The notes below the pieces were generated by a model, which did not search any database, was not told where the DNA came from, and saw only the letters and a list, made by a program, of their open reading frames with translations. Positions 26,701 through 35,800 of a DNA stretch of 64,000 bases are shown in pieces. Location of the stretch: assembly GCF_021018805.1 (NCBI RefSeq), contig NC_086251.1:17527098-17591097 (forward strand), read 5' to 3'. The position numbers and the translations under genes were made by a program. Position 1 is the stretch's first letter. Each line of letters begins with the position of its first letter. Source of the stretch: Prinia subflava. Taxonomy: Eukaryota; Chordata; Aves; Passeriformes; Cisticolidae.

Positions 26701-29159
26701 TCTTGAAGTACTTAATTATTCTAATGTTTAAAGTAGTTACAGTTTTCTTATTCTTGTGTGAGTGATGCAGTCATCTTGACAGTGTAAAAAAATGTGCCTT
26801 TTATTTCCTGCTATCAAGTGCCTTGGTGATATGTATGTAAACACACACCTCTTCTGAAAATACACTTTTGGATATAAGTTATGTACCTTTCATGAAGTTA
26901 AAGATTAGATAACTGTATCATATCAGTAGAGCAGATCCACTGGGCCAGATCTGAGAGGAAGTTCTCAAGCTTAGAGCAGTCAGAGAAGGACTGAAAACTG
27001 GATATGTTGTAAGAGGACTTCTTTTTTAATGTGTGGGGTATATTTTAGCTAGGAATCAAGATATTCTAGTAATCTTACTATTTATCATCTTTATTTGCAA
27101 CATATCTTAGAAAGAGATCAGCATAAAAATACCTACATTTTTGTCGCTGCAGGAGAGATGGAGAAATATACTCTGACTTAGTTGGTTGTTCACCACCCTG
27201 GGCTTGAACTGCATCAAGAAGAGAAATAAAGGAAATGTGAATGTCTAATTTTCTTGAGTTCCCTTATAATGTCTCAATTATATCTGTTTAAACATGCAAC
27301 ACTCAATATATCAAAAATCATCAAAGATATGTTTGTGCACAGGAGGTCAGAGACGCATCAGGACCCATGCTACATGCAACCATGATGACCAACACCACTC
27401 CTTCAGCCTTTTCCTTTTTTGTTTTTTAATTTTTTGGGTAATAAATTACTGTAGGGAAGCCATCAAAAACATGCCTGTGGTGATTTGAGCAAGTCCTTAT
27501 TCTGTCACATTATACCCCTGGATTCCCTTGTAAGCTTTTCAGATAAAGAACCTAAATTTCTTAGATTTTATTATCACTGTGTCCTTTAAGCATCAGTAAA
27601 ACCTTTTTTTCTAGCTAGATGGCTTTAAAATAAGTCCCTTTCGTGCAGGAAGAATTCACTTTAGGGTTAGAGTATCGATCTTTGTCAAAGCTAAATTTAC
27701 TCTGTATTTACAGTTTGAACACTCTCTATAATAGGCTACAGAAGGAAAATAAATGCAAAAGCCACACCACACAGAAGGAAATAGGGCTTTCCAATAGATA
27801 CGTTTGTGCCTGTTGATTTTGCCCCAAAACAAAGAAACCATTTTTCATTCCACTTCACTGCAGCATCAGAAAAGGAATGCATACATTATCTGCAGGGGCC
27901 AGAGGGCTTTCAATGCACGGCTTAGTGAGAGTTCATCAGAGGGCAGGTTGAGGTGAAGACTATTCTGGCCAGAGAAAACTGCAAGGGCAGGTTCACCCCC
28001 TGCTGCACCTCACAAGGGCAGTCTGTGGATAGGGCCACTAGAGGGGCATAGGCTGAAAGCAGAGCTGTAGGGAGCCTGGAAGCCCCCTGGGAAAGAGCTG
28101 GGGTTAGAGGACGTGGGGCCAGCATTCTCTGCTTCTGGGCTCCTTCAGTGCCTAGCCTCAGAGAGCTTTTTGCTTCTCTCTCCACGCACTGTGTGGCCCT
28201 GCTGTGTCTCATGCCACATGCAGTGCAGATCCCTGCTGCCATTGCATGTTGTGCTAATGCTACAGCTGGTCCTGCCAGCCAGAATGGGCTATTCTTTGAC
28301 ACTACTTCTTACCATAAGGTACTATGGAACTACCTAGTAGTAGGAAAAATATGAAATCACACAATAGGGTCTGCACTTGAGATCAAAATGCATTTAAAAC
28401 TAACACTGTTACTTTAAATTTCAAGGGAAATTATCAGGTGAAAAAAAGAAAAATGAAAAAAAAAATTTCCATCCATCTGTGACTATTAAGTGCCCTCAGA
28501 ATATTTATAGCAGCCCCATTTGTTTTCAGCCCATTACAAACCAACCCCGCTTGCTAAGATTTTATGCAACCCCATAAGCAAAAGTAAATGAATTTTTAAA
28601 ATCTATTGCCTGATGATTTTCAAGCAAAATCCTCCTTTTTTCAATGCTCCATCATCAGTAGATAAACACAGTCTTTAATAATTCATGCAGACATATTCCT
28701 CAACTGATTTGTTCCTTTCTAGAGGTACCTTTGCACTTTTGGTTTGTACATTTAGAAATGCTATACCACTTAGAAGTGGATATTAAAAGCTAAATGCAAA
28801 AATCTGGAGACATTTTTGTAGAAATGTAAGTTTTGAGAGAGTTCCACTCAATGCAGTGGACCTGCTCCAGATTTCAACTGGAGAATAAAAGGACAACAGT
28901 TTCAAAAGAGTGAATTTTCTCCTCATAGGAAGGAAAGTATTCTAAGCAGAAAATAAAATCTTCTGTGAAGGTAGCAGGTTCATTATCTTCACAAAGCCAA
29001 GGAAAAAAAAAAAAAAGCTTCAAACTCCAAAGCAAGTAATAAATTCTTTAAAACAGTAAAAATTCCAAGCAAATGAATCTTCCTACCTTTCATCTGTATG
29101 AAGACCAGGGCCAGTATTGATATCCATAGTGGTATTCGTGTCCCACCACCTTTACCCAT
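1..29159 (-). CDS. MUC5AC: Gel-forming mucin, MUC5AC-like, 5' 31 exons (span includes introns; 3' end off window)
   Basis: Secreted polymeric mucin of epithelial goblet or mucous cells. Joining 31 exons by canonical splice sites (one GC donor) gives a single open frame of about 3257 residues with no stop or frameshift. Order seen: signal peptide (about 1-24), D1 (about 69-335), TIL1 (335-430), D2 (433-698), TIL2/E (698-800), D' (800-884), D3 (884-1204), TIL3 and VWC-like (1204-1315), Ser/Thr/Pro, CysD1, CysD2, then a CysD/PTS array. CGLCG occurs at about residues 206, 568 and 1032, in VWD1, VWD2 and VWD3. MUC5AC is preferred over MUC5B, MUC2 and MUC6 because VWD1 opens with [10 protein letters not shown]3 has MGIYMVVDT and WDKKTSIF, the PTS begins with TTxFxFSSTPP, CysD2 has [10 protein letters not shown], and the giant exon is number 31, as I recall for human MUC5AC. 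The D4, VWC and cystine-knot exons are beyond the left edge. A MUC5B or ovomucin-like paralogue is the main alternative. Confidence 0.9.
4958..5263 (-). other. CysD2 domain
   Basis: Domain within exon 31: [20 protein letters not shown], then [17 protein letters not shown]. The WXXW motif is [14 protein letters not shown] is shared with CysD2 of human MUC5AC, which supports orthology. Confidence 0.92.
5453..5752 (-). other. CysD1 domain
   Basis: Domain within exon 31: [14 protein letters not shown] at the start and [10 protein letters not shown] near the end, with AT-rich codons. It differs from the array copies at most positions but keeps the WSEW motif, the GGDFETF block and the [11 protein letters not shown] block. 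Confidence 0.92.
6617..6823 (-). CDS. MUC5AC: Mucin exon 30: VWC end and first PTS
   Basis: Encodes [40 protein letters not shown] and IYECP, then a Ser/Thr/Pro stretch ([18 protein letters not shown]). The PTS start matches the MUC5AC TTxFxFSxTPP pattern. Acceptor TCTACAG; the donor GTACAC is weak. Confidence 0.92.
6919..6962 (-). CDS. MUC5AC: Mucin exon 29: VWC-like
   Basis: Tiny exon of 44 bases encoding [14 protein letters not shown]. Acceptor TTTCAG, donor GTAAGT. Accepted because its phases fit both neighbours and its two cysteines match the family spacing. Confidence 0.88.
8160..8301 (-). CDS. MUC5AC: Mucin exon 28: TIL3 end and VWC-like start
   Basis: Encodes [20 protein letters not shown] and [16 protein letters not shown], joining the TIL to a VWC-like module. 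Acceptor TTGCAG, donor TG|GTAGGA. Confidence 0.92.
8636..8764 (-). CDS. MUC5AC: Mucin exon 27: TIL3, first part
   Basis: Encodes [20 protein letters not shown] and [14 protein letters not shown], then MRGLEG: the D3 TIL. Acceptor TTCTAG, donor GTAAAC. Confidence 0.93.
9381..9537 (-). CDS. MUC5AC: Mucin exon 26: C8-3
   Basis: Encodes [38 protein letters not shown] and ISWRTPSIC. This is the D3 C8 module, near-invariant in the family. Donor GTGAGT. Confidence 0.94.
10125..10364 (-). CDS. MUC5AC: Mucin exon 25: VWD3 end and C8-3 start
   Basis: Carries the third CGLCG ([20 protein letters not shown]), then [34 protein letters not shown] and the first C8-3 cysteines. Acceptor TTGCAG, donor GTATGA. 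Confidence 0.94.
10854..11033 (-). CDS. MUC5AC: Mucin exon 24: VWD3
   Basis: Encodes [40 protein letters not shown] and [15 protein letters not shown]. The IYMVVDT and [12 protein letters not shown] strands favour MUC5AC over MUC5B. Acceptor TCTTAG, donor GTATAC. Confidence 0.94.
11319..11432 (-). CDS. MUC5AC: Mucin exon 23: VWD3
   Basis: Encodes [20 protein letters not shown] and KSIKVFLG, almost identical in kind to human MUC5AC and MUC5B. Donor GT|GTAAGT; phase 0. Confidence 0.94.
11529..11667 (-). CDS. MUC5AC: Mucin exon 22: VWD3 start
   Basis: Encodes [20 protein letters not shown] and [20 protein letters not shown], then YVLVQ. Strong VWD3 start. Acceptor TGTGTAG, donor GTAACA. Confidence 0.93.
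12192..12343 (-). CDS. MUC5AC: Mucin exon 21: D' TIL, second part
   Basis: Encodes [20 protein letters not shown] and ENCPC-type spacing ([11 protein letters not shown]), then [12 protein letters not shown]. Acceptor CTTACAG, donor TG|GTAAGA. Confidence 0.92.
12479..12579 (-). CDS. MUC5AC: Mucin exon 20: D' TIL, first part
   Basis: Encodes [20 protein letters not shown] and [13 protein letters not shown], the start of the D' TIL. N-V-T is a possible N-glycan site. Phase 0 exit, donor GTAAGT. Confidence 0.92.
13198..13247 (-). CDS. MUC5AC: Mucin exon 19: E module
   Basis: Small exon encoding [17 protein letters not shown], ending the D2 region. Acceptor TTATAG preceded by a T-rich tract, donor GTAACA. 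Confidence 0.9.
13831..13854. repeat. T24 homopolymer (A24 in the transcript) in intron 18
   Basis: Twenty-four consecutive T on the plus strand, about 14 bases inside the intron from the exon 18 donor. It could be a retroposon tail or slippage tract; no source element is recognised. Confidence 0.85.
13868..14123 (-). CDS. MUC5AC: Mucin exon 18: TIL2 and E module
   Basis: Long exon with [38 protein letters not shown] and [11 protein letters not shown], then [12 protein letters not shown]. This is TIL2 plus the start of the following VWC/E piece. Acceptor CTCAAG. The donor GTAAGA is followed within 20 bases by a run of 24 A in the transcript sense. Confidence 0.93.
14680..14806 (-). CDS. MUC5AC: Mucin exon 17: C8-2, second part
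   Basis: Encodes [20 protein letters not shown] and [10 protein letters not shown], nearly invariant in MUC5AC and MUC5B. Acceptor TTCCTAG, donor GTAAGT. Confidence 0.93.
15783..15877 (-). CDS. MUC5AC: Mucin exon 16: C8-2, first part
   Basis: Encodes [20 protein letters not shown] and CHSTVNP of the D2 C8 module. Acceptor TTCACAG; the donor GTATTT is weak, but phase and protein alignment fit. Confidence 0.9.
16603..16767 (-). CDS. MUC5AC: Mucin exon 15: VWD2 end
   Basis: Completes the second CGLCG ([16 protein letters not shown]), then the post-VWD region [20 protein letters not shown] and EDPC. Acceptor CTTCCAG, donor GTAAGC. Confidence 0.93.
16849..16986 (-). CDS. MUC5AC: Mucin exon 14: VWD2
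   Basis: Encodes [20 protein letters not shown] and [18 protein letters not shown], ending at the first cysteine of the second CGLCG. Acceptor CCCTAG, donor GTGAGT. Intron 14 that follows is only 81 bases. Confidence 0.92.
17759..17828 (-). CDS. MUC5AC: Mucin exon 13: VWD2
   Basis: Short exon encoding [23 protein letters not shown] of VWD2; the IYTQLP strand is a family hallmark. Acceptor GGACAG, donor GTAAGT. Confidence 0.91.
18210..18320 (-). CDS. MUC5AC: Mucin exon 12: VWD2
   Basis: Encodes [20 protein letters not shown] and [16 protein letters not shown], the conserved second block of VWD2. Phase 0 at both ends; donor GTGAGC. Confidence 0.92.
19657..19795 (-). CDS. MUC5AC: Mucin exon 11: VWD2 start
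   Basis: Encodes [18 protein letters not shown], then [20 protein letters not shown] and YVLTK: the first strands of VWD2. Acceptor TTTCAG, donor GTAAAA; ends on a codon boundary. Confidence 0.92.
20573..20690 (-). CDS. MUC5AC: Mucin exon 10: TIL1 end
   Basis: Encodes [19 protein letters not shown] and [16 protein letters not shown], completing the TIL1 and its C-terminal VWC-like tail. Acceptor TTCCTAG, donor TG|GTAACA. Confidence 0.91.
20691..21599 (-). other. Intron 9, GC-AG type
   Basis: Starts GCAAGC after CCAG and ends TTTTCCTAG. GC-AG introns are a minor class spliced by the major spliceosome, usually with a strong exon-side AG as here. Nothing else is recognised inside. Confidence 0.8.
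21600..21725 (-). CDS. MUC5AC: Mucin exon 9: TIL1, first part; GC donor
   Basis: Trypsin-inhibitor-like module: [20 protein letters not shown] and [15 protein letters not shown]. It ends at a non-canonical donor, CCAG|GCAAGC, which joins exon 10 to read CPPGMVFDD as in related mucins. No GT donor nearby keeps a sensible frame. Confidence 0.9.
22072..22288 (-). CDS. MUC5AC: Mucin exon 8: C8-1 module
   Basis: Cysteine-rich C8 module of D1, with [13 protein letters not shown] and [18 protein letters not shown]. The extra residues between the CHC and CMC cysteines resemble MUC5AC more than MUC5B. Acceptor TTCCTAG, donor GTGAGT. Confidence 0.93.
22783..22895 (-). CDS. MUC5AC: Mucin exon 7: D1 link to C8
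   Basis: Encodes [20 protein letters not shown] followed by CDDPIP and NCSREF, the conserved stretch between VWD1 and its C8 module. The N-C-S is a possible N-glycan site. The first of two adjacent AG acceptors keeps the frame; donor TTT|GTAAGA. Confidence 0.92.
23271..23361 (-). CDS. MUC5AC: Mucin exon 6: VWD1 end with CGLCG motif
   Basis: Encodes [20 protein letters not shown], holding the first CGLCG (CXXC) motif of the D1 assembly. Acceptor TTTTTAG, donor GTAAGT, phase 1. Confidence 0.93.
23835..23949 (-). CDS. MUC5AC: Mucin exon 5: VWD1, middle
   Basis: Continues VWD1 with [20 protein letters not shown] and [14 protein letters not shown]. Acceptor TTCCCCAG, donor GTAAGA; ends on a codon boundary. 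Confidence 0.92.
24937..25198 (-). CDS. MUC5AC: Mucin exon 4: VWD1, first part
   Basis: Encodes the start of VWD1: [20 protein letters not shown], then FPGVCNYIF and [10 protein letters not shown]. These are strongly conserved VWD strands of MUC5AC and MUC5B. The donor used is TT|GTATGT, because only it joins exon 5 in frame to give [11 protein letters not shown], matching the family. The frame also stays open past this donor, but that extension does not fit. Confidence 0.92.
25887..25971. repeat. AT-rich microsatellite in intron 3
   Basis: Runs of TATATA and TAATAT grading into TGTATATG-like steps. A simple alternating purine-pyrimidine repeat. Confidence 0.85.
26167..26226 (-). CDS. MUC5AC: Mucin exon 3: N-terminal linker
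   Basis: Twenty codons ([20 protein letters not shown]) continuing the pre-VWD1 linker, similar in position and character to the linker of human MUC5AC. Acceptor CTACCAG, donor GTAAGT, phase 1 on both sides. Confidence 0.8.
27137..27208 (-). CDS. MUC5AC: Mucin exon 2: N-terminal linker
   Basis: Short linker of 24 codons after the signal peptide ([20 protein letters not shown]), polar and poorly conserved. Acceptor TGATGCAG, donor GTAGGT. It is supported mainly by frame continuity and by its place between the signal peptide and VWD1. Confidence 0.8.
27209..29086 (-). other. Intron 1 with a GC-richer block
   Basis: This is the largest intron. Most is AT-rich. About 27930-28300 is clearly more GC-rich and lacks stops for 126 codons on the minus strand, but shows no domain or splice-consistent coding. 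It may be an old inserted repeat. Confidence 0.5.
29087..29159 (-). CDS. MUC5AC: Mucin exon 1: start codon and signal peptide
   Basis: The start codon sits in a good context (AAGATGG). The exon encodes 24 residues with a basic N-terminus (MGKGGGTR) and a hydrophobic core ([10 protein letters not shown]), a typical secretory signal. It ends in phase 1 at donor G|GTAGGA. This ATG is chosen because it is the first after the TATA box and starts the signal peptide. Confidence 0.88.
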
Positions 29160-29227
29160 CTTCTGGAAGTCCGGTAGGAACCACCGAACTACCTGCCTCT
29201 GAGGAAATACCTGTCTGTTCCCAAGTC

Positions 29228-29234
29228 TTATATA
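29228..29234 (-). promoter_or_regulatory. TATA box of the mucin promoter
   Basis: The minus strand reads TATATAA about 70 bases upstream of the start codon. Transcription would be expected to start near 29203-29210, giving a 5' UTR of roughly 45-50 bases with no intron. A CACC/GC-type box (GCCCCACC on the minus strand, 29289-29296) lies about 55 bases further upstream. The transcription start is inferred, not seen. Confidence 0.65.
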
Positions 29235-29296
29235 GTGAGAGAGCAGAATTTGGCTCAGTTCCCAGACTGTTTCACAAGGCTCTTAAAAGGTGGGGC

Positions 29297-30460
29297 TTCA
29301 GACATTTTCGTTTTCCTTTGCAGGTGCAGAGGTAAATAGAGGATGCTCTGACTTTCCCTCACCTATTTACACTCTAGGAGGAGTCTTCTTTCCACAGGTC
29401 TTTTTGATGAAATGTCAAGGAGTGAGCAAGAAGAATTTTTGCTTAGGCTTAGTCTTCCCAAATTTTTGTTACTGTGGGATAAACACAATTTAAGAGAGTT
29501 CTGGGTGACTTTTGAGCACAAAGTTTGGGTGAATTACTTCACTTTTAAAAAAATTTTCTCCTTAGGGCAAGTGATGATAATAAGCTTCTCAAAAAAAAAA
29601 AAAAACCAAAAACAAAACCCCAAAGAAGTTCCACCTGATACAAATTTTTTTAAATGAGTTTGCACCTGCCTGTGTAGCTACTTTGCTTGTGAAAAAGAAG
29701 AAATCAAATGCCATTTAAAGCCAGCCTTTATCCCACTGGCCAGGCACAGCACAGGTGTATACTATGAGACTCCTTCTGTGTTGGCAAGTCAGTAATATGG
29801 CCCTTTCCTTAAGCGACTCTTCTCACACGGGCAATTTTAGGGTTATTTCAGCTGTTTCCCTTCTGAGTAAACATGATTTCATCATTAAAAATTAGTTGGA
29901 TTCTACCTATGATTAAAAAAAAAATCCATGTGATTTCTAACCCTAGAGACATTAAAGGACATATATGCAAGAATATTTTTTTGAATATTCCTTATTTTAG
30001 GAGCAATGAGAGAGTGAAGACTGCTTTCCAAGGATGTTAAAATAGTTATTTACAGGTATATTACTTTGGGAAATTAACCTTTTGTAGTGTTTTACCTGGG
30101 GTGTAGAGAAACACAGTCCTTCACTAAGAGGGCAGATCTCATAATCCCACATGGGTTCAAATGTTCCTGCCAGGAAGAATTGTCTGGGATTGTCTCCATA
30201 ATCTTTGGAGTCATCACTATGTTTAAAAAGGAATGAAGTTTAGCCATTAGGGAGGGACGTTTAAAGGAGCATTGAAAAGGTAGTGAAATACTCATTTAAG
30301 TTGCCTGGGAATACTGTCCAATTTCTATCACTAGTTTAGTAAAACAGCTACATGAGAGTGGTCTAAGTGCTGTTGGTATTGCTCTGGGGCAAGGGAATAA
30401 ACTAAATGTCCATTTGAAATTGTCTCAAATATGATTTTCCATCATGTTTTATGAAAAATT
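29297..30460. other. Upstream flank of the mucin promoter
   Basis: No gene recognised. Contains the region where distal promoter elements would lie and an A-rich run near 29590. AT-rich unique sequence otherwise. Confidence 0.5.
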
Positions 30461-30714
30461 ATCATGGAACCATAGGATCCTAGAACGGTCTGTGTTGGAA
30501 GGCACCTTAAAGATCATCCAGTTCCAACCCCCTGCCATGGACAGGGACACTTTCCACTAGACCAGGTTGCTCAGAGCCCCATCCTGGTCTTGGACACTTC
30601 CAGGGAATGGAGCATCCACAGTTTCTGTGGGCATCCTGTTCCAGTGTTTCACTCACCTCACAGAAAGGAATTTCTTCCTAATATGTAATAAAAATCTACT
30701 CTCTGTTAGATTTG
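30461..30714 (-). mobile_element. CR1 LINE fragment (3' end)
   Basis: Reads as the reverse of the usual avian CR1 3' segment: ATAGGATCCTAGAACGGT at its 3' end, then GTTGGAAGGCACCTTAAAGA, CAACCCCCTGCCATGG, TTCCACTAGACCAGG and AATTTCTTCCTAATAT. Diverged and 5'-truncated, as most avian CR1 copies are. Confidence 0.93.
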
Positions 30715-33700
30715 AGGAAGTAAGTTCAACACTAAGAGGGAAATAAAAGGCACAATTTTTACCTGAGCAGCAAACAAAAGCAAAAAAATATGCTGGTTGT
30801 CCTGAACATTTGAAGAGTACAGCTATTTAAAGGTGACATAACAAAATTGAATTGGAAGTTTTGAGGAAAAGAACTGTTCCGTTTCAGTCATGAGTTATAC
30901 CTTTGGCAACTTCATTGAAGTGTAAGTCTGTAGAATTTACCTTAGCAATATTTAACAAGGAAAAGAAGATGTCTACAAGATATTTGTATATACAGAAATA
31001 CGTGCGGTGACAATTTAAGGAAGTATCATTGTCTCTAATGGTTATTATCAAAGTTCCAGGATGAAGAGCTAGAAAAAATAAAAAATTTTAATGGATTAAA
31101 ATGATACGTAATTAAAGTAATGATAAAATGGTATGGTAAACTCAGGTGGGTAATACACATAAGCTTATTAAGCGATTATGTTGGTGAGAAGAAAAATATG
31201 CTTTATGAATCATTGTATTACTTACCACTAACAATCAATTCATATCAACAGTTGCTATGCTGTGGTTTCATATACATTTCCTGCATGTTCAGGGAAGCAC
31301 TGTGATCTCTGAGACATCCCAGTCTGGTCATCACAAATTAGGCTGAAACTGGTTTACAGTTCAGTTTAACCCCTTTAACTGAGCTTTAAGGCACCATCAG
31401 AAGTCATTCCCTATATGTGTATTTTTGACTGAAATTTTCAAATCTCATCTATGTCATGAATCAACTGTCCTGACACCACTCAGTGGTTAATTCATTGACT
31501 ATGACATATGACTCTTGCCATATTAAATTTCTTATCTTGTGCTATTTCTTCTCAGAAATTATTATAAAATGTGTTAAAATGTACAAGACTTACAAAAATC
31601 ATCTCAAATATTTATGATAAATTGATTTAGTAACATTATTAATTATTCAAAGAAATAATTCCTCCTCAAATTGTGTTTTGCCTCCATTCATTCAATAGAC
31701 ATACACAGGTGACATGGGAGAGTATATTTTAAAAATTAGTTTGGGGTAACATGTGTGATTTTTGTACCTTCTTATGATCAAATCCATACAATTGACTGCA
31801 TAAATGGAAATATTCATATGTTAGAAGAGTTTACTGATGTATCTCTTTTCAGGTTTTTTTAACAGAAAAGACAGAAGATTTTGCCATTGCATTTGATCTG
31901 AAAACCCTGACATTTCTTTCTGTAGTTTCTCTTCTTTTTCATGGGATCATATTCCTACTCTCTGCATCTGCAATATTAAATTACATGAAATATTTCAATG
32001 AAAGAGTTATTAGCATTTTCAGATCCATTCTTTTTAAGCCTACATGATCAAATACTACATGGTGGTGATGTTATTTACACATCTTATTCATGATTTCTGA
32101 ATCTTCATAAAATAAAATGAGACCATTGTATCTTATCTTCAAGATACCTACTGTAGAATGCAAATAGAATATGATAGCAAACTTGGTTAACTTTTGGGTG
32201 CAATAATGACTGAAATCCGTATCTCCATTTGTAGTTAAAGAAGAAAGAATGATGAACTCATAGAGACATGCAAGAGATTGTCTAGTCCACCTGGTGCCGT
32301 ACTGGAGTAGGGAGTATTCATTTCAAGGGAAGGAGGAAACAAGTGTAATTGGTAGGAATTACAGCACTTCCTTTGTGTGAGTGCTAAAATGCAAATTAAC
32401 AAGGAGCTGCCTGCTGGACTTTTCTCTGGCTGGTCATTTGGCCACTTCTGAAGCCATGATTAAGCTCCAGAGTGATGCTGGGACACTTGGCATTGAATTC
32501 AGCTGAAGTATCATTCTGATTGTCCCTGAATTTTTGACCTGTGCAAATTCAAATGCATGATTTTTATCCGAAAGCTTCTATGGAAAAGTGAGGTAACTGA
32601 TCAATCTCAGCTTCAAAGCTGTTCGTTAACATTATAGGTGTTCTCTTACTTACATGAAGATCAACCACATTTCAAACAGCTGCAATAAGTATTTCATAGT
32701 ATGATACAATATAGTCTATCTAAAGTAAAGCTACAGTTAAAAACAAGAATAGGGATACAACTCCTTTTGTGTTCTTTACTAGATCTTAGTCAAACACAGA
32801 GCCATTGATCTATTCCTTTACTTCCAAATGCATAGATAAAACTCATTAATTGAAAATCAAATCACATTTAAAATGAGATTTTAAGCTATTTCATTAACAC
32901 GAGTAGTTCTCCTTCTGTCTTTCAGTGTTGCATTGTAGAGGAGTGATACATAATGCTTTAACCTCTATTGCAATCTCTATGTTTTACTGCAAAACAAGTA
33001 ATATTTAACTTGATTAGGATCTGTTTCTGGTCTGTTCATTTCAGAGTTTGAAGTGTCATTTAGAAGAACCCAAGCAAAGCATAACATTTTCAGTCAGGAA
33101 CTGGAGACTGACTAGCTGCAACATAAGAGGCTGTTAAACACCAATATGACTAGGAAGTAAAAGATACTGAGTATAATGTCTCTCATTTAACAGTTATCCT
33201 CTGGGAAGCAAATCCATCAGAGAACAACTAGGAGTACTGTATTAAGACATTCCCCCTGTGGAAAGTTAACAAAGATCCTGTGCAGAGTTAGTAAAGGAAA
33301 AGCAACGTGCACCCTGTACCATGAGAAGTACGAACATGGGGGCCAGAGAAGGGTTTCCATGTTGTCTGAACACGTCCAGGATATCTCTGTGTATAAAGGG
33401 GATAAACACTTAAGCCTCTTTACAGTTTGTAAACACAGACACCACAACCGTGCATGCCAATATTTGCAATTGGTGTTATAGACTAAAAAATTGATGTACA
33501 CACACATACTGGAAGGCATGTTTACGTTGTGCAGTGGTGCGTGTTGCAGAGATCCCTCTGCTAGCGGCTGCCAAGGTAAATTCGTAATAGCAATAGTGTC
33601 ACTGCATCAACATCAAGTTGCACCTAAGAGAATTTGCTTTTCCCTGAGGCACTGACACTGCAGCATTGTGTTTGGGATCAGCGCTCTGCCCCGAGCTGTG

Positions 33701-35439
33701 CAACGCCATTGAGCCATTGCAGCACTGTGTAAAGCCAGCTGAAGGCTGGGGTCTGTTGTGCAGTGCCGTAGTGACCCAAATCAAAAATCAGTCTTTAGAA
33801 GCAATTGGTGTTTGCACGCTCAGAGAAGTAAATGGTACAACCAGTCAAAAAGTGGGTGAAATGGAGGGCTATGCGGAGCAGTATCTATAAACCCGCAAAG
33901 CAACCTGTTGGTGATGCACAAGCTCAAAAAAAATCTGCATTAATATACTCTGGTGGACACAATTCTGCTGAATGACACTTTGTTTGTTTGTTTCTAGTAA
34001 TATAAACTACAGACTTTATATAAGTGGAAATAGATATGTATATATACTATTACCACTAGCAAGTTTTGTTGGAAGTTCTATTATTAGTGGACCCTTGAGT
34101 AGATTCCATTATCTTAAATCAGTGGCAGACTTTATTATTAAAAAAATAATAATAAAAAAAATTAAAAAAAAAATGAATGAATGAAATGCATACAAGCAAG
34201 AACAAACATGGAAAAAGAAACAAAATCCTTTAGTCCATGTATTATTCAAGACTCAGAGCAATTAACTACATTTATAGAAGTGGTATAAAAGTTAGCAGAG
34301 ACGTCTTTAGTATTTCAGTTCAAATATTGCCATTCACATTAATAATTTAAGCTTCTATTACATTATCCTTCTTGAAGGGAGAACATATTGCATGGGGGTA
34401 TCCACGTATGTGTGTTCAATCTATTGTAACGTAACTTTTAAGAGTTACTTTTAAAAGTCCTTTTCCATATTCAGCATTTCATTTCACAAACCTTGGTTCA
34501 GAAACCAAAAATGGTACAGCATAAAGACTTAACAATGGAAGCTGTTGAACAAAATGCAGTGAGGTACAAATTGGCCACAAATTAATTTCATTTGGAAATT
34601 TGACTAAGGTTCATAAGCATCAAAAGACTGCTATCATTTCTTTAAGACCTTATTGCAGTAGCAGGGATAAGAATTATAATCACTTTGGAGACAAACCTGA
34701 TGCTCACTTATGTAGTTATTAATATGAGGGTTTATTGTGTTCCTAGTTTTTATCTATTGTTTTTATTTTAGTAAATTTTAAGGAGAGCTTATATTTATTT
34801 TTATAAAGTATTATTAACTTTGCAATGTCCAAACACTAGGAAGTATTGATGTTAAGACCATCAGTGCAGTTCCATGAGATAGTTTTAAATTATATGGGTG
34901 AAATGCTGTGTTTCTTAGAGAGTTTTTGCTTTTTTTTAGACAGAGCATAGATAATGAATGTCTTTTCTTGTTCAATTATTTTTACCTATGTGTCCTACTT
35001 TGTTACTGTGTGTTGTTCAATCCTCACTGAATACAATCAGCAATTTCCTCAGTTACTTTTCTATGGTGCCCATCACTGGAGTGCCTGAGAAGTTCATCAA
35101 TAGTAGTGTATTTTGAAAATACATTTTTAAGTATGTGGGATGTATTATCTTTGTTTTACATATTGCTAAATAAGACATAGTAATTTTGGGGGGCAAATGA
35201 TCTAAAAACTCTAGGATTAGTTTTCAGAATACTGAACTCTTTTTTGGTAGTCTCATGTTTAGTATGTCATCTTCAGATAGAATTGTGACAGTTCTACAGT
35301 TTGGCAGCTGAGATGTTGAAGTGTCCAGCACAGAATCTAGAAGGAAAAAATCATCAAGTGTGAAAATTCTAGTTTAAATGAATGTGCACAGCTTCAAAAC
35401 TATTCAAAATAAGGGACAATTTGAATCCATTTTGACATG
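30715..35439. other. Intergenic, no gene seen
   Basis: AT-rich sequence without a recognisable domain. Open frames are at chance level (the longest, near 33.2-33.5 kb on the minus strand, has no family likeness). An A-rich low-complexity run lies at about 34137-34188. Confidence 0.5.
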
Positions 35440-35800
35440 GTGACATCTGTGTGCCATTTTCACCATGCAGTGGCCAAATTCTCCAGTGAGAGAGGACTGT
35501 GGACAACCATCATGCTCAGAGCGTGCCCTCACTGAACCTCGAATCCGGGTTCAGCTCCCTGCAGCAGGTGCCTGATGTGCACACAGTCCAGTGGAGAGCA
35601 GCAGGATCCAATCACAGAGCCAGGGTTGTGCAATCCTGCGTACGCACAAAGATGGCACATGGCGACTCCTGATAGCCTGCACGCCCTGCTCACGTAAGTA
35701 ACCCTTCCTGGGGGAGCCTGAGTAGGGAGAGGAGAGCTACTCGTGAGAAATTCTCATGGGCTCTCTGTTGTACGTTATCTCAGACCGTGGGGTTTAGATA
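35440..35800. other. GC-richer block, possible old repeat
   Basis: Stands out from the flanks by GC and scattered CpG (for example CGAATCCGGG, TGCGTACGCAC). No long open frame, no tRNA fold that I can close, and no clear terminal repeats. It may be an LTR remnant. Confidence 0.3.

Noticed and set aside
35536..35552. tRNA-like T-arm sequence (CTCGAATCCGGG)
   Set aside because: I could not find matching acceptor, D and anticodon stems around it.
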